Below are positions 8,925 through 16,310 of a stretch of DNA of 64,000 nt, in pieces. Every line of letters starts with the position of its first letter. Position 1 is the first letter of the stretch. Under the pieces are notes generated by a model. The model had not been told where the DNA came from, made no database searches, and saw nothing but the letters and a program-made list of their open reading frames with translations. Source of the DNA: an uncultured Alistipes sp. (GTDB lineage: Bacteria; Bacteroidota; Bacteroidia; Bacteroidales; Rikenellaceae). A program made the position numbers and the translations under genes. The DNA is taken from positions 1 to 64,000 of the forward strand of contig CAJUMU010000005.1 of NCBI GenBank assembly GCA_910587675.1, in the 5' to 3' direction.

Positions 8925-8953
8925 GCAAATGCCCGACCAATGCGGGCATTTGC
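8925..8953. promoter_or_regulatory. Perfect 11-bp inverted repeat upstream of the cation exporter
   Basis: GCAAATGCCCG and CGGGCATTTGC are separated by 7 nt, 29 nt before the exporter start. No T-run follows on either strand, so it is a poor terminator, and the preceding ROK gene has a better one at 9032-9073. A metal-sensing repressor site is possible; no regulator is visible nearby. Confidence 0.45.
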
Positions 8954-9031
8954 GGTGTCGCGGTTCGTAATCGCAGCGACGATTACGCTCATTATGTCTT
9001 CGAGCGGACTCCGAGTCGGTCCGTTCCGTCG

Positions 9032-9073
9032 AAAAAAACGTCTTCGGCGGCTGCGGAGCGCGCTCCGCCGACG
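9032..9073 (-). terminator. Terminator after the ROK kinase gene
   Basis: On the minus strand, CGTCGGCGG pairs with CCGCC-GAA-GACG around a GC-rich loop and is followed by seven T residues (9032-9038). It is 20-60 nt past the ROK stop codon. Confidence 0.75.
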
Positions 9074-9093
9074 TGTCTCCGCTCGGTCGACGC

Positions 9094-10104
9094 CTACTTT
9101 ATCTGGTTCTGCCAGATGAGCGCCGACGATCCGAGGATGGCGGCGTTCTTACCCTCGATGCCCGAGGGGAGCAGCTTCACCTTGTTCTTGAAGGTAGCCA
9201 TCATATTCTCCTCCATGTACCACTTGGTGGGCTCGAATATGTACTTGCCCGCCTTGGCCAGTCCGCCGAAGAGGATTATGGCCTCGGGCGACGTGGTGGC
9301 CATCAGATCGGCCAGCGCCTTGCCCAGAACCTCGCCCGTGTAGCGGAACGCCTCCTTGGCGATGGCGTCGCCCTTGTCGGCGGCCACCGACAGCATCACG
9401 GCCTCGAATTTCGAGTAGGGGGTGTCGCGCAGCTCGCTGTCGCAGCTCATCTTGGCCATCAGCTCGAACGCCGTGCGCTTGATGCCCGTCGCCGAAGCGT
9501 AAGCCTCCAGACAGCCCTTGCGGCCGCAACCGCAGTCGCGTCCGTGCACGCGGCTGTCGACGGCCACGTGGCCGTACTCGCCCGCGAAGCCGTCATGGCC
9601 GTAAACCAGTTCGCCGTTGCTCACGATGCCCGAGCCCAGACCCGTGCCGAGGGTGATTACGACGAAGTCCTTCATGCCTTTGGCGTTGCCGAAGACCATC
9701 TCGCCGATGGCCGCGGCGTTGGCGTCGTTGGTGATTGCCACGTCCACGCCCGGGAACGACGCCTTGATGTCGTCCACGAAGTGGAACATGCGGCGCGACT
9801 CGTCGGGATTCTCCTCGTTGTCGCGGAATTTCCACAAGTTGGCGGGGGCCTCGATCATGCCCGTATGGAAGTTGGCGTTAGGCGCGCCGATACCTATTCC
9901 TATGAGTTCGAAATCGAACGACACGCTGCCGATCAAGGCGTGCATGGCCTCGCACAGAGCCTCCACATAGGCGTTGTAGTCGTCGAATTTCTTGTATCTT
10001 TCGGTCGAGATGGCCGATTCGCAGAATATCGTACCCTCTTCATCGACGAGTCCGAATGCCGTGTTGGTACCGCCGATGTCGATACCCATTGCCAATTTTT
10101 TCAT
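9094..10104 (-). CDS. ROK-family sugar kinase (glucokinase-like)
   Basis: 336 aa cytoplasmic kinase. The N-terminal phosphate-binding motif is GIDIGGTNTAFGLVD near residues 7-21; the ROK zinc-site motif DCGCGRKGCLEAY and the upstream GEYGHVAVD are complete, and ITLGTGLGSG is the second nucleotide-binding loop. These fit an ATP-dependent glucokinase, though N-acetylhexosamine kinase is possible. The start at 10104 is preferred over 10167 because a promoter (TTTG at 10193-10196, 20 nt, TAACTTTG at 10165-10172) would start RNA near 10158, downstream of the earlier ATG. Confidence 0.9.
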   Translation of the reverse strand: MKKLAMGIDIGGTNTAFGLVDEEGTIFCESAISTERYKKFDDYNAYVEALCEAMHALIGSVSFDFELIGIGIGAPNANFHTGMIEAPANLWKFRDNEENPDESRRMFHFVDDIKASFPGVDVAITNDANAAAIGEMVFGNAKGMKDFVVITLGTGLGSGIVSNGELVYGHDGFAGEYGHVAVDSRVHGRDCGCGRKGCLEAYASATGIKRTAFELMAKMSCDSELRDTPYSKFEAVMLSVAADKGDAIAKEAFRYTGEVLGKALADLMATTSPEAIILFGGLAKAGKYIFEPTKWYMEENMMATFKNKVKLLPSGIEGKNAAILGSSALIWQNQIK

Positions 10105-10164
10105 AGTGTTTCGTAGTTTATGGTTATCAAATGTTAAGAACCTTTCAGTGGTCGTTAATTTGGT

Positions 10165-10196
10165 CAAAGTTAAACATAAAATTCGTTTTCTTCAAA
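10165..10196 (-). promoter_or_regulatory. Promoter of the ROK kinase gene
   Basis: Minus strand TTTG, 20 nt, TAACTTTG is a near-ideal Bacteroidota housekeeping promoter. It predicts an RNA start near 10158 and a leader of about 54 nt. Confidence 0.75.
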
Positions 10197-10204
10197 CTTT
10201 TTCT

Positions 10205-10212
10205 TAAATTTG
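10205..10212 (+). promoter_or_regulatory. Candidate -7 element of the polyprenyl synthase gene
   Basis: TAAATTTG fits TAnnTTTG; the upstream -33 element is poor (TTCG). It would start RNA near 10218, just past the ATG at 10217, which favours the ATG at 10247 as the true start. It is divergent from the ROK promoter. Confidence 0.5.
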
Positions 10213-10246
10213 GGGCATGAGAGTTAATTTATCCGAAGACTGCCCG

Positions 10247-11221
10247 ATGAAAAATAACGAAGAGATATTGACCGTTTTCGAAAACTATCTGGCCCAAATA
10301 CAGCTCCCCGAGGAGCCGCAGCGGCTATATGAACCTATCATCTACTCGATGTCGGGGGGAGGCAAGCGCATCCGTCCCGCGCTGCTGCTGCTCTGCTGCG
10401 AGGCTTTCGGAGGCGAGGTGCACGACGCTCTGCCCGCCGCCGCCGCCGTCGAGATGTTCCACAACTTCACCCTGCTGCACGACGACATAATGGACAACGC
10501 CGCCGTGCGTCGCGGCAAGGCGTCGGTGCCTGCGCGCTGGGGCGAGAACGTGGCCATCCTCTCGGGCGACGCCATGATGATATACTCCTATCAGCTGCTG
10601 CGTCAGGTGCCCGAATCGAAGCTGGCCCGCATAATGGAGATATTCACCTCGATGGCGTTGCAGGTGTGCGAGGGACAGCAGTACGACATGGATTTCGAGA
10701 TGCGCCGCAAGGTGTCGGTGGTGGAGTACATGAACATGATCGAGCTCAAGACCTCGGTGCTGCTGGGCGGCGCGGCCATGATCGGCGCGACGCTGGGCGA
10801 GGCCTCGGAGGAGGATTGCCGCAAGATCTACCGCTATGCGCTGGAGCTGGGACTCGCGTTCCAGTTGCAGGACGACCTGCTGGACAGTTACGGCACCGAA
10901 GAGGAGCTGGGCAAGAAGATCGGCGGCGACATTCTCGAGGGCAAGAAGACCTGCCTCATGCTGCACGCCATGAGCCGAGCCGTGGAGGAGGACCGCGAGA
11001 TACTGCGCAACACCTATTGCGACGCGACGCTGGCCGACGACGAGAAGATCGCCCGCGTTAAGGCGGTTTACGACCGTTACGACGTCCCGCGCACGGTGAA
11101 CCAACAGATCTCGCTGCGTTTCGAGCGCGCGTTGTCGATACTCGACACGCTCGACATCGCCGCCGAGCGCACGGAGCATCTGCGCGTGTTCGCCCGAAAT
11201 CTTATGGGACGCAAGAAGTAG
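10247..11221 (+). CDS. Polyprenyl diphosphate synthase (trans-isoprenyl type)
   Basis: 324 aa soluble enzyme that extends allylic diphosphates with IPP to make the lipid tail of menaquinone or a related prenyl carrier. Both aspartate-rich motifs are present: LLHDDIMDNA near residues 80-89 and QDDLLDSYG near 215-223. Chain length cannot be read safely from sequence; octaprenyl, geranylgeranyl or shorter products remain possible. The start at 10247 was chosen from the promoter position. An R1 repeat begins 10 nt after the stop. The window also encodes IspG, which supplies precursors of this pathway. Confidence 0.88.
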   Translation: MKNNEEILTVFENYLAQIQLPEEPQRLYEPIIYSMSGGGKRIRPALLLLCCEAFGGEVHDALPAAAAVEMFHNFTLLHDDIMDNAAVRRGKASVPARWGENVAILSGDAMMIYSYQLLRQVPESKLARIMEIFTSMALQVCEGQQYDMDFEMRRKVSVVEYMNMIELKTSVLLGGAAMIGATLGEASEEDCRKIYRYALELGLAFQLQDDLLDSYGTEEELGKKIGGDILEGKKTCLMLHAMSRAVEEDREILRNTYCDATLADDEKIARVKAVYDRYDVPRTVNQQISLRFERALSILDTLDIAAERTEHLRVFARNLMGRKK

Positions 11222-11230
11222 AATTTCGGG

Positions 11231-11320
11231 CGGCAGCCTGCGGAGACCGCGTGAATGAGCGAATGCGAACAGCGGGCCTCCGCGGGGCGAGGCTGCGGCC
11301 CGCGCGGTTCTTCGAACCGC
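11231..11320 (+). repeat. R1 dispersed double-hairpin repeat, copy B
   Basis: Long stem from GCAGCCTGCGG and GAGGCTGCGGCCCGC, then a small hairpin GGTTC-TTC-GAACC. Compared with copies A, C and E (GACTC/GAGTC), both arms of the small hairpin have changed together. It starts 10 nt after the polyprenyl synthase stop and ends 14 nt before the U32 start. Confidence 0.8.
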
Positions 11321-11333
11321 AATTATTATCCGT

Positions 11334-12596
11334 ATGAATACAAATATCAATCGCTCCGACGTGGAGATCATGGCTCCCGTGGGGTGTTACGAATCTCTGC
11401 ACGCCGCCATCGCGGCGGGAGCCGACGCCGTATATTTCGGCGTGGGGGCGCTCAACATGCGGGCCCGCTCGTCGGTGAATTTCACTTTGGACGATCTGTC
11501 GCGCATCGTGCGCACGGCGCGTGCGGCGGGAGTCAAGACATACCTTACGGTCAACACCATCCTTTACGACGACGAGATGGGCGACATGTGCGCCGTGATC
11601 GACCGTGCGGCCGACGAGGGCGTCGACGCGGTCATCGCGTCCGACATCGCGGCCATCCTCTATGCCCGCCGCACGGGGATGGAGGTGCATATCTCGACGC
11701 AGTGCAACATATCGAACTCCGAGGCGGTGAAGTTCTACTCGCAGTGGGCCGACGTGGTGGTGCTGGCGCGCGAACTGAGCCTCGAACAGATCGGACGCAT
11801 CTCGCGCGAGATCGCGCGGAACGGCATAACGGGCCCCAAGGGCGAGCCTGTGCGGATCGAGATGTTCGCCCACGGCGCGTTGTGCATGTCGGTGTCGGGC
11901 AAATGCTACCTGAGCGAGCACGAGGAGGGCTGCTCGGCCAACCGCGGCGCGTGCCGACAGATCTGCCGCCGCAAATACACCATTACCGACATGCAGTCGG
12001 GGCGCGAACTGGCCGTCGACGGACGTTACGTCCTATCGCCCAAGGATCTGTGCACTATCGACTTTCTCGACCGCTTCATCGCGGCAGGCGTGCGGGTGCT
12101 AAAGATCGAGGGGCGCGCGCGCGGCGCGGAGTACGTGAAGCGAGTGGTGGAGAGCTACGATGCGGCCCTGCGCGCCATGGAGCGCGGCGAATATACCCCC
12201 GAATACGCGGCGTCGCTGAAAGAGCGGCTCGCCACGGTCTTCAACCGCGGTTTCTGGGAGGGCTATTATGCGGGGCGTCCGATGGCGGAGCATAGCGAGC
12301 GTTACGGCTCGTCGGCCACCGAACGAAAGGTTTACGTGGGCAAGGTGACCAACTTCTTCAAGAAGATAAGCGTGGCCGAGGTGCTCGTAGAGGCTGCTCC
12401 CCTCGTCGAGGGCGACTCGTTAGTGTGGATGGGCGAGACCACGGGAGCGGTCGAGCAGCGCGCCGAGGGGTTGACGCTCGACGAGCGGACGGTAGGCGAG
12501 GTGCCGCAGGGCCGTTACTGCTCGATCCGCACGCCGCAGTTGCTGCGCCGCGGCGACAAGCTCTACAAGATGGTGCCCGCGGAGTACGAAGAATAA
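11334..12596 (+). CDS. U32-family protein (YegQ/TrhP-like)
   Basis: 420 aa. The PROSITE-type U32 signature is present near residues 178-196 (EMFAHGALCMSVSGKCYLS), followed by the Cys cluster NRGACRQICRR that in this family binds an Fe-S cluster. The N-terminal TIM-barrel begins VEIMAPVGCYESLHAAIAAG. Historically called collagenase-like peptidases, E. coli homologues act in prephenate-dependent 5-hydroxylation of tRNA uridine or 23S rRNA cytidine. An RNA-modification role is more likely than proteolysis, but that is inferred from homologues. It lies 21 nt ahead of the metallophosphoesterase gene. Confidence 0.88.
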   Translation: MNTNINRSDVEIMAPVGCYESLHAAIAAGADAVYFGVGALNMRARSSVNFTLDDLSRIVRTARAAGVKTYLTVNTILYDDEMGDMCAVIDRAADEGVDAVIASDIAAILYARRTGMEVHISTQCNISNSEAVKFYSQWADVVVLARELSLEQIGRISREIARNGITGPKGEPVRIEMFAHGALCMSVSGKCYLSEHEEGCSANRGACRQICRRKYTITDMQSGRELAVDGRYVLSPKDLCTIDFLDRFIAAGVRVLKIEGRARGAEYVKRVVESYDAALRAMERGEYTPEYAASLKERLATVFNRGFWEGYYAGRPMAEHSERYGSSATERKVYVGKVTNFFKKISVAEVLVEAAPLVEGDSLVWMGETTGAVEQRAEGLTLDERTVGEVPQGRYCSIRTPQLLRRGDKLYKMVPAEYEE

Positions 12597-12617
12597 GACA
12601 TAATAAAGCATATTGCC

Positions 12618-13811
12618 ATGAAAAGATTGCATATTGTCATTCTCACCGCCTTGGTAGCGGCGTTTTCGGCCCGTGCCGCAGGGCCCGCCGAGGAGAGTTA
12701 TCGCGTCGACCACGGTCCCTATCTTCAGGGCGTCGGGTACGACCGCGCCACGGTGGTCTTCACCACCTCGCACAAAGGATTCTCTAAAGTGGAGATACGT
12801 CGCAAGGGCGATGCGGAGGCGCGCGTGTGCGACAGCCGCAAGGACGGCCTTATCATGGCCGACAACACGGCCAACGTCATCGCGATAGAGGGGCTGCTGC
12901 CCGCCACCGAGTACGAATACCGCATCGTGTCGACCCGCGTGGCCGATTTCCAACCCTACAAGGTGACCTTCGGCGAGCGGATCGAGACCCCGTGGTACAC
13001 GTTCCGCACGTTCGATCCCGCGGCCCGCGAATTCACGTGCCTCGTGATGAACGACATACACGACACCCCTGCCAAGTGCGACGCGCTGCTGGCCGCTTCG
13101 CCGCTCGACGAGGCGGATATGGTGTTCTATCTGGGCGACATGATGAACTACTTCGTGCGCCCCGAGCAGCCTTACGAGAGTTTCATCGACGTCTCGGTCG
13201 ACCGCTTCGCCAAACATAAGCCCTTCGCCGTGGTGCGCGGCAACCACGAGACTCGGGGTGCTTTGGCTCGCACTTACGACCGTTACATACACAACAACCC
13301 CGAGGGGCGTTATTACGGATTCTATACCTTCGGCGACACGGCCGTGGTGATGCTCGACTGCGGTGAGGACAAGCCCGATTCGCACGACGTGTATGCGGGA
13401 TTCGCCGCCTTCGACGAGTACCGCGAGCAGCAGGCGGCATGGCTGCGCGAGGTGGTGAAGAGCAAGGAGTTTCGTCGCGCGCGGCATCGCATCGTGATGA
13501 TCCACATCCCGCCCGTCGACGAGCGTATGGCCGAGCAGGATCCCGCGACGGTGAAGGAGATGCTCGAGTGGCGCGGCAACGAGCATTGGGGCCGGCTGCT
13601 GCTGCCCGTGCTGAACGGAGTGAAGATCGACGCGCTCTTTTCGGCTCACCAGCACAGTTTTCATCTCCTGCCCGCGCTGAAGGGCGTGCACGACTTCCCT
13701 ATCGTGGTCAACGACAACAAGAGCGCGATGCTCATCCGCTGCGACGCCGAGGGAGTCCACGTGCGCATCACCGACATCGACGGCCGCGAGATAATGGACC
13801 GCACGCTGTAA
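12618..13811 (+). CDS. Secreted metallophosphoesterase with N-terminal FN3-like domain
   Basis: 397 aa with a signal peptide (MKRLHIVILTALVAAFSARAA). Residues about 30-120 look like the fibronectin-III-like domain of purple-acid-phosphatase relatives (LLPATEYEYRIVS). The calcineurin-like phosphoesterase domain follows, with metal ligands in MNDIHD, YLGDMMNY, VRGNHETRG, MIHIPP and SAHQHSFH. It would hydrolyse phosphoesters in the periplasm with two metal ions; substrate unknown. A clear paralogue of the same architecture lies at 58230-59408. It probably shares a transcript with the U32 gene. Confidence 0.87.
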   Translation: MKRLHIVILTALVAAFSARAAGPAEESYRVDHGPYLQGVGYDRATVVFTTSHKGFSKVEIRRKGDAEARVCDSRKDGLIMADNTANVIAIEGLLPATEYEYRIVSTRVADFQPYKVTFGERIETPWYTFRTFDPAAREFTCLVMNDIHDTPAKCDALLAASPLDEADMVFYLGDMMNYFVRPEQPYESFIDVSVDRFAKHKPFAVVRGNHETRGALARTYDRYIHNNPEGRYYGFYTFGDTAVVMLDCGEDKPDSHDVYAGFAAFDEYREQQAAWLREVVKSKEFRRARHRIVMIHIPPVDERMAEQDPATVKEMLEWRGNEHWGRLLLPVLNGVKIDALFSAHQHSFHLLPALKGVHDFPIVVNDNKSAMLIRCDAEGVHVRITDIDGREIMDRTL

Positions 13812-13869
13812 TCATCTGCCCGATTCGAGGCCCCGTTCCGCGGGCGGCGCGACTTGAAAAAAGAGCGAA

Positions 13870-13904
13870 TTTGTATACGGTGAAGCAAAAATAAATTATC
13901 TTTG
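13870..13904 (+). promoter_or_regulatory. Promoter of the coiled-coil membrane protein gene
   Basis: TTTG at 13870-13873 and TATCTTTG at 13897-13904, 23 nt apart (slightly long). Predicts an RNA start near 13911 and a 64-nt leader. Confidence 0.6.
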
Positions 13905-13974
13905 CGAGTGGAAGTCGGCGCGTTACGGCCGCGTCGGCCCGAGATTTGACCGAAAACACAAAAAACTTCAAGTT

Positions 13975-14895
13975 ATGAGAGACGAATATAACGATTACGA
14001 CGAGTCGATGTACGAGGACGAGTACGATCGTCAGGAGACGGACAACAAAGCCGTGCGCGGCTACCGCATAGTAATCATCATTCTGGCAGTCATACTGGTG
14101 GCATTGTCGTTGCTCTACTTCAACATACATCGTCAGCAGCAGGCCGAATACGTGCTTCTGGAGCAGGACCGCGAGAAGATTCAGGGCGATCTGGACAGCC
14201 TCATCGTGTCGTTCGACGACCTGAAGATCAAGAACGACTCCATAGCGGCCAACCTCGAGGAGGCCAACCAGCTCATGGACCAGCTCAAGAACGAGCGTCG
14301 CCTCAATTATGCCAAGATACGCGCTTACGAGAAGGAGGTGGGTACGCTGCGCACCGTGATGCAGGGTTACATCCGCCAGATCGACTCGCTCAACAATCTC
14401 AACAAGAAGCTCGTAAAGGAGAACATCAGCTACAAGAAGGAGATCTCGACCGCCCAGCTGCGCGCCGAGATGGCCGAGGAGCGCGCCGAGGAGCTCAACA
14501 ACAAGGTGCGCGTGGGGTCGGTGATCCGCGCCCGCAACATAACCATGACCGCGCTCAACGCCAAGAGCAAGGAGATTACCCGCGTGAAGAATGCGGCGCG
14601 CCTGAGCGTCAACTTCGTGCTGGCGGGCAACGAACTCGCCGAGCCCGGGGCCAAGACGGTCTATGTCTGCATAACCTCGCCCGACGGTTACGTCCTCTCG
14701 ACTCCCGACGCGGCATCGTTCTCGTTCGAGGGCGAACCCAAGATATATTCGGCGCAGCGCGAGGTCGACTATCAGAACGACGACCTGCCCGTGAAGATCT
14801 TCTACAACGGCAGCGGTTTCACCGCGGGCACCTACCGCGTCGAGCTCTACACCGAAGGCCGCCTGATAGGTCAGGCCGACGTGGCGATGCGTTGA
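13975..14895 (+). CDS. Single-pass membrane protein with long coiled coil
   Basis: 306 aa of unknown function. An acidic, Tyr-rich cytoplasmic N-terminus (residues 1-28) precedes one transmembrane helix (31-48, IVIIILAVILVALSLLYF). A coiled coil with heptad hydrophobics spans about 52-175 (for example EKIQGDLDSLIVSFDDLKIK), and a beta-rich C-terminal domain follows (VYVCITSPDGYVLSTPDAAS). It is monocistronic, with its own promoter and a perfect terminator. Coiled-coil envelope proteins of this shape are widespread in Bacteroidota, but I do not recognise a characterised family. Confidence 0.75.
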   Translation: MRDEYNDYDESMYEDEYDRQETDNKAVRGYRIVIIILAVILVALSLLYFNIHRQQQAEYVLLEQDREKIQGDLDSLIVSFDDLKIKNDSIAANLEEANQLMDQLKNERRLNYAKIRAYEKEVGTLRTVMQGYIRQIDSLNNLNKKLVKENISYKKEISTAQLRAEMAEERAEELNNKVRVGSVIRARNITMTALNAKSKEITRVKNAARLSVNFVLAGNELAEPGAKTVYVCITSPDGYVLSTPDAASFSFEGEPKIYSAQREVDYQNDDLPVKIFYNGSGFTAGTYRVELYTEGRLIGQADVAMR

Positions 14896-14924
14896 CGCCC
14901 TCGGGGTTTGCGATAACGAATTAT

Positions 14925-14959
14925 GGCCCGAACGAGTTCTCGTTCGGGCCATAGTTTTT
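14925..14959 (+). terminator. Intrinsic terminator
   Basis: GGCCCGAACGAG-TT-CTCGTTCGGGCC is a perfect 12-bp hairpin, followed by ATAGTTTTT. It lies 30 nt past the coiled-coil protein gene. It may also help end argF', which converges from the other side, but the minus-strand tail is not T-rich. Confidence 0.88.
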
Positions 14960-15004
14960 AATCTTCGCGCAGCGCACTCGCCGTGGTTCCGCGCAACTTG
15001 TTGC

Positions 15005-15967
15005 TTACAGATTTTCGAGCATGCGTTTCAGCACCACCGTGGCCGAGATCTCGCGGTTGGCCGCTTCGGGGATCACGATCGAGCGGGGACTCTCGATAAC
15101 GTCGTCGGTGACGATCATGTTGCGTCGCACGGGGAGGCAGTGCATGAAGTAGGCTTTGTTCGTCACGGCCATCTGGCGGTCGCTTACCGTCCAGCTCATA
15201 TCTTTGCTCAGCACCTTGCCGTAATCGTCGGGACGCGTCACGCCCGGGCAGCTCCAGTTCTTGGCATAGATGAAGTCGGCCCCCTCGAACGCCTTCAGCT
15301 GGTCGTACTCCACGCGCGCGTCGCCCGCGAACGAGGGATCCAGCTCGTAACCCTCGGGGTGGGTGATGACGAAGTCGACGTCGGCGGCGTTCATCCACTC
15401 GGCGAACGAGTTGGGCACGGCCTGCGGCAAAGCCTTGGGGTGGGGCGCCCATGTCAGCACGACTTTGGGGCGTTTGCGCTCCTTGTACTCCTCGATGGTG
15501 ATGAGGTCGGCGAAGCTCTGCAAGGGGTGCACCGTGGCGCTCTCCATGAAGAAGACGGGACGGCCCGAGTAACGGATGAACTGGTCGAGGATCTTTTCGT
15601 TGTAGTCGTCCTCGCGGCTCTCGAAGCGGGCGAACGAACGAACGCCGATCAGGTCGCAATAGCTGCCCATGACGGGGATCGCCTCCAGCAGGTGCTCGCC
15701 CTTGTCGCCGTCCATTATGACGCCGCGTTCGGTCTCGAGTTTCCACGCGCCTTGGTTCACGTCGAGCACTATGACGTTCATGCCGAGGTTCATGGCCGCT
15801 TTCTGGGTGCTGAGTCGCGTGCGCAGGCTGTTGTTGAAGAATATGAGCAGCGCGGTGCGGTTGCGGCCCAGCTCTTGGTATTTGAATCTGTCGGCCTTGA
15901 TCTCGAAGGCCTCTTTCAACGCGGCGTCGAGATTGCCGATGTCCTTTACGCTTCTGAAAATTTTCAT
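15005..15967 (-). CDS. argF': N-succinylornithine (or N-acetylornithine) carbamoyltransferase
   Basis: 320 aa cytoplasmic enzyme of arginine synthesis that transfers a carbamoyl group to an acylated ornithine. It closely resembles the Bacteroides fragilis succinylornithine transcarbamylase rather than ordinary ArgF. Carbamoyl-phosphate motif SLRTR is at 47-51, DRQMAVTN and MHCLPVRR lie near the C-terminus, and the acylornithine loop TWAPHPKALPQAVPNSFAEW is present. Residue 90, which sets substrate choice in this subfamily (Pro in B. fragilis SOTCase, Glu in acetyl-specific enzymes, from memory), is Gly here (GDKGEHLLEA). The start at 15967 matches the family N-terminus (MKIFRSVKDI); longer frames are unlikely. 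Confidence 0.92.
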   Translation of the reverse strand: MKIFRSVKDIGNLDAALKEAFEIKADRFKYQELGRNRTALLIFFNNSLRTRLSTQKAAMNLGMNVIVLDVNQGAWKLETERGVIMDGDKGEHLLEAIPVMGSYCDLIGVRSFARFESREDDYNEKILDQFIRYSGRPVFFMESATVHPLQSFADLITIEEYKERKRPKVVLTWAPHPKALPQAVPNSFAEWMNAADVDFVITHPEGYELDPSFAGDARVEYDQLKAFEGADFIYAKNWSCPGVTRPDDYGKVLSKDMSWTVSDRQMAVTNKAYFMHCLPVRRNMIVTDDVIESPRSIVIPEAANREISATVVLKRMLENL

Positions 15968-16099
15968 GACTGTATGTTTTTGTCGTTTGAGTCGTTCGGT
16001 CGAAGTGCGTTGCGGCGGCCGCGAAAAACAAAAGCGCATACAGCCGTCACCATACACGCTTCACCCCGCACGGGGCTACCTTCTCACACTTCAAGGCAG

Positions 16100-16171
16100 T
16101 AGCTCCACCGCGACTCGAACGCGAATTTAAGGTTTAGGAAACCTCCGTTCTATCCCTTGAACTATGGAGCC
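16100..16171 (-). tRNA. tRNA-Arg (anticodon CCU)
   Basis: A 72-nt cloverleaf on the minus strand: acceptor GGCTCCA/TGGAGCT (one G-U pair), D arm GTTC/GAAC, anticodon stem GAGGT/ACCTT with loop TTCCTAA (anticodon CCT), T arm TCGCG-TTCGAGT-CGCGG, discriminator A. CCA is not encoded. It reads AGG codons. A strong promoter lies 31 nt upstream. Confidence 0.95.
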
Positions 16172-16201
16172 TTGTCCGCCGTCCGTCGGGTACGGCAACG
16201 A

Positions 16202-16230
16202 CAAAGGTAAGAATTTTTCCCGTATTTCAA
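16202..16230 (-). promoter_or_regulatory. Promoter of tRNA-Arg(CCU)
   Basis: Minus strand GTTG, 18 nt, TACCTTTG (TACCTTTG at 16202-16209). It lies between the tRNA and its inverted 38-nt partial copy, and predicts an RNA start near 16195. Confidence 0.75.
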
Positions 16231-16268
16231 CCCTCGGCGCGTTAATTCTTCGCGGACGGGGCGACGAG

Positions 16269-16306
16269 GGTTTCCTAAACCTTGAATTCGCGTTCGAGTC
16301 GCGGTG
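16269..16306 (+). repeat. Inverted partial copy of tRNA-Arg(CCU)
   Basis: 38 nt matching the tRNA from the anticodon stem through the T arm (16106-16143 on the other strand) with a single mismatch. The acceptor end and the whole 5' half are absent, so it is not a tRNA gene. It begins 5 nt past the stop codon of the anti-sigma gene, so that gene's transcript would carry sequence antisense to the tRNA. Confidence 0.9.
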
Positions 16307-16310
16307 AGGA

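Noticed and set aside
16230..16310. Second tRNA gene on the plus strand
   Set aside because: Only the 3' half of a tRNA is present; no 5' acceptor or D arm can be found upstream.
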